In this document: positions 62,671 through 64,000 of the stretch, piece by piece
Layout of the letters: each line of letters opens with the position of its first letter
Position numbering within the stretch: position 1 is the first letter of the stretch
Made by a program: the position numbers and the translations under genes
The notes under the pieces: generated by a model
The model's database searches: none
Told to the model about the DNA's origin: nothing
Seen by the model: the letters and a program-made list of their open reading frames with translations, nothing else
From: Leptospira hartskeerlii
GTDB taxonomy: Bacteria; Spirochaetota; Leptospiria; Leptospirales; Leptospiraceae
Reading direction: 5' to 3'
NCBI RefSeq assembly: GCF_002811475.1
Contig: NZ_NPDL01000006.1
Coordinates: 237,117 to 301,116 of the forward strand
Length of the DNA stretch: 64,000 bases

Positions 62671-62818
62671 CTTTCGCCTCAGCCGCTACGCTTCGGGCTT
62701 GCTTCGCAACCCTCGCTCCGGCCTACGGCACATTTCGCTTTGTCACTCGTCTTGCAAAGCAAGCCTCGTGCCAAGTCCTTCAGACTCGCGAAACGTCGGC
62801 TAGGCTTGGTCGTTAGGC
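62665..62818. other. attC: attC site 1 (154 bp)
   Basis: GCCTAAC at 62665-62671 (R'') and GTTAGGC at 62812-62818 (R') are perfect inverted complements. Inside them CCTCAGCCG (62677-62685) pairs with CGGCTAGG (62797-62804) leaving one unpaired C, the extrahelical base expected of attC. The remaining interior is GC-rich and imperfectly palindromic. These features fit the consensus 5'-RYYYAAC...GTTRRRY. Confidence 0.9.
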
Positions 62819-62831
62819 GCCATCACTTACA

Positions 62832-63788
62832 ATGGATATACATACAATAAAAAATATTAATAAGTTATTCTTTTACCTTTCACCGGGTTCAAAGAAGTTT
62901 AAAAAGTATGGTTACGTCAATAATAACTATGCTGAAGGGTATGACGGTTGGATTTTCAGGGGACAACGTAGTAACTTGTGGGGTTTAATTCCAAAATCTT
63001 TTCGCCTTGGAGAATTTTCCAGATATGTTCATTGGTTTTTCGAGGAAGATATTTTTCATAGAGCTAGCCCAGAGCCAAATCGAATCGTAGCTGAATTTGT
63101 TGCTATGAAGCAATTTATTGAAATTTGTCATAGAAATGGTCTGGATGATAATTTGGACTATGTTCAAAGAGAAAGATTTATTAAATTTATTGATGAGGTT
63201 AATGAGAAAATTAAGAATAAAGAGAATAAATTTGCTTATCCTTTAGAATTTATAGAAATGTTTGCACTTGCGCAACACCACAATGTGCCAACTCGCTTGT
63301 TGGATTGGACTTATAGTCCGATTACTGCGCTTTATTTTGCTTCGATTAGTTACTATGAAGAAGTAATTTTACGCGGGGAAGATAAGGAGGAAGATACTAT
63401 CAGTATATTTGGCTTAAAAATTGATGATCTCTTCAATCATACAGATATAACTGATGAATTAAAGGTAATTAAATCTTCATTTTCAGCTAACGAGTATTTA
63501 AGAAATCAAATAGGCCTTTTTACAGTAGATCTTAAAGTGCATGAAAGAGATTCCGATAAAATCGACCAGCTCTATGTGATTGAGCGACTCTGGAAAAGTA
63601 GAAATTATAATGCTGGCAAAGGTCCGATCTATAGGATCGATATTCCAGGTTATTTAGTTGTCGAGATATTAAGAAGATTATATGTCAACGGTTATTCGCT
63701 AACAAAATTTATGCCAATTCATGATAACGCTGCAAAGGACGTAGTAATCTTCAATGATTTGTTTTTTAAGAGACGTGACGGCGCCTAA
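62832..63788 (+). CDS. Integron cassette 2: FRG-domain protein
   Basis: The 318-residue protein starts 13 nt after the core of attC 1. It has DGWIFRGQRSNLWGLIPKSF near residue 38, giving the FRG motif, and EFIEMFALAQHHNVPTRLLD then WTYSPITALYFA near 145-165, the second block of FRG-domain proteins. These domains occur in accessory and defence-associated proteins of unknown biochemistry. The stop TAA lies inside the next R'' box (GCCTAAC at 63783). AT-rich composition and isolated position fit a mobile cassette. Confidence 0.85.
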   Translation: MDIHTIKNINKLFFYLSPGSKKFKKYGYVNNNYAEGYDGWIFRGQRSNLWGLIPKSFRLGEFSRYVHWFFEEDIFHRASPEPNRIVAEFVAMKQFIEICHRNGLDDNLDYVQRERFIKFIDEVNEKIKNKENKFAYPLEFIEMFALAQHHNVPTRLLDWTYSPITALYFASISYYEEVILRGEDKEEDTISIFGLKIDDLFNHTDITDELKVIKSSFSANEYLRNQIGLFTVDLKVHERDSDKIDQLYVIERLWKSRNYNAGKGPIYRIDIPGYLVVEILRRLYVNGYSLTKFMPIHDNAAKDVVIFNDLFFKRRDGA

Positions 63789-63936
63789 CTATCGGGTTGG
63801 CATTCCGCTTCGGGACGCTAACGCGCCCTCGCTCCAGGCTCCGCCACATTTCGCTTTGTCACTCGTCTTGCAGAGGCAAGCCTCGTGCCAAGTGCTTACG
63901 CACTCGCGAAACGTCGCCAACCCTTGGTCGTTAGAC
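63783..63936. other. attC: attC site 2 (154 bp)
   Basis: GCCTAAC at 63783-63789 and GTTAGAC at 63930-63936 form the outer boxes, with GGGTTGGC (63794-63801) and GCCAACCC (63916-63923) as inner arms. It has the same length as attC 1 and shares long identical stretches, for example CATTTCGCTTTGTCACTCGT and AGCCTCGTGCCAAGT. The two sites therefore belong to one integron lineage. Confidence 0.9.
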
Positions 63937-63957
63937 GCCATAACGCTTGAAACGAAT

Positions 63958-63988
63958 GCCGGACATCCTTGTCCGGCTTGATTTTAAG
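63958..63988 (+). terminator. Hairpin terminator after attC 2
   Basis: GCCGGACA at 63958-63965 pairs perfectly with TGTCCGGC at 63970-63977 around a 4-nt loop, and TTGATTTTAAG follows. It lies 21 nt past the last attC core. This fits a terminator at the end of a two-cassette array, though the window ends 12 nt later. Confidence 0.65.
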
Positions 63989-64000
63989 ATATTATTTCCA

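Larger units (their letters stand above)
60859..64000 (+). mobile_element. Integron-like element: tyrosine recombinase, attI-like site, two cassettes, two attC sites
   Basis: The element has a recombinase gene, a GTTAGGC-bearing boundary site, and two single-gene cassettes in the same orientation, each followed by a 154-bp attC. The two attC sites resemble each other strongly, as in chromosomal integrons. The recombinase points toward the cassettes, as I recall for the Treponema denticola integron. The array appears to end with a terminator. Sequence past 64000 could add cassettes. The recombinase's lack of the IntI insertion leaves open whether it acts on these sites. Confidence 0.8.

Noticed and set aside
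62621..62803. Open frame of 60 codons across attC 1
   Set aside because: It lies within the recombination site and overlaps cassette 1; the attC structure explains the sequence.
61966..63788. CRISPR or tandem repeat array
   Set aside because: The repeated 154-bp units flank whole genes and have attC box structure; there are no short spacers.

Overview
The window looks like chromosome of a Leptospira species (spirochaete). The main evidence is a DUF1564 protein (a family I know only from Leptospira), several small conserved leptospiral proteins without named function, a moderate-to-low GC content, frequent TTG starts, and housekeeping genes of spirochaete type. No tRNA, rRNA, CRISPR array or insertion sequence was seen.

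Layout. 1-6.2 kb: small hypothetical genes, an 0.8-kb gene-free stretch, and an MBOAT acyltransferase with an SGNH-type partner, separated by a convergent membrane-protein gene. 6.2-10.7 kb: asd, a large regulator-like hypothetical and pyruvate kinase. 10.7-16 kb: a YqjD/YqjE-like membrane trio, pterin dehydratase, DUF1564, an orphan OmpR-type response regulator, DUF4279, a STAS-like protein and epmA. 16-26.4 kb: OmpA-like protein, aconitase, TetR, a GT39 glycosyltransferase with a Cys-rich protein, lytic transglycosylase, and a histidine kinase with a solute-binding-like sensor domain. 26.4-30.4 kb (minus strand): alr, an acyltransferase and two unknown proteins, one a nine-fold 24-residue repeat. 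31.7-34.7 kb: polyamine operon speD - SET/AdoMetDC-like fusion - speE - pyrF. 36.2-44.2 kb: membrane fatty-acid modification locus with TetR and a CrtI-like oxidoreductase. 44.2-48.5 kb: minus-strand genes including an EpmB/KamA radical SAM enzyme and a PstS-like lipoprotein. 48.7-51.2 kb: efp and the methionine-salvage genes mtnD and mtnB. 51.2-60.3 kb: a minus-strand block of three large histidine kinases and an HD-GYP response regulator.

60.3-64 kb: an integron-like element. A tyrosine recombinase is followed, in the same orientation, by an attI-like site and two gene cassettes (an unknown protein and an FRG-domain protein). Each cassette ends in a 154-bp attC site, and a terminator-like hairpin closes the array. 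The recombinase lacks the insertion typical of IntI, so the system looks non-canonical.

Links between genes: EF-P (efp) and its modification enzymes EpmA and EpmB are all present. SpeD/SpeE consume decarboxylated SAM and release methylthioadenosine, which the MtnB/MtnD pathway recycles. Across the window a 12-mer, GGWAGGAACTCC, recurs far more often than chance on both strands, mostly between 10.7 and 23.3 kb. The most interesting items are the integron, the SET/AdoMetDC-like fusion, the 12-mer and the 24-residue repeat protein.
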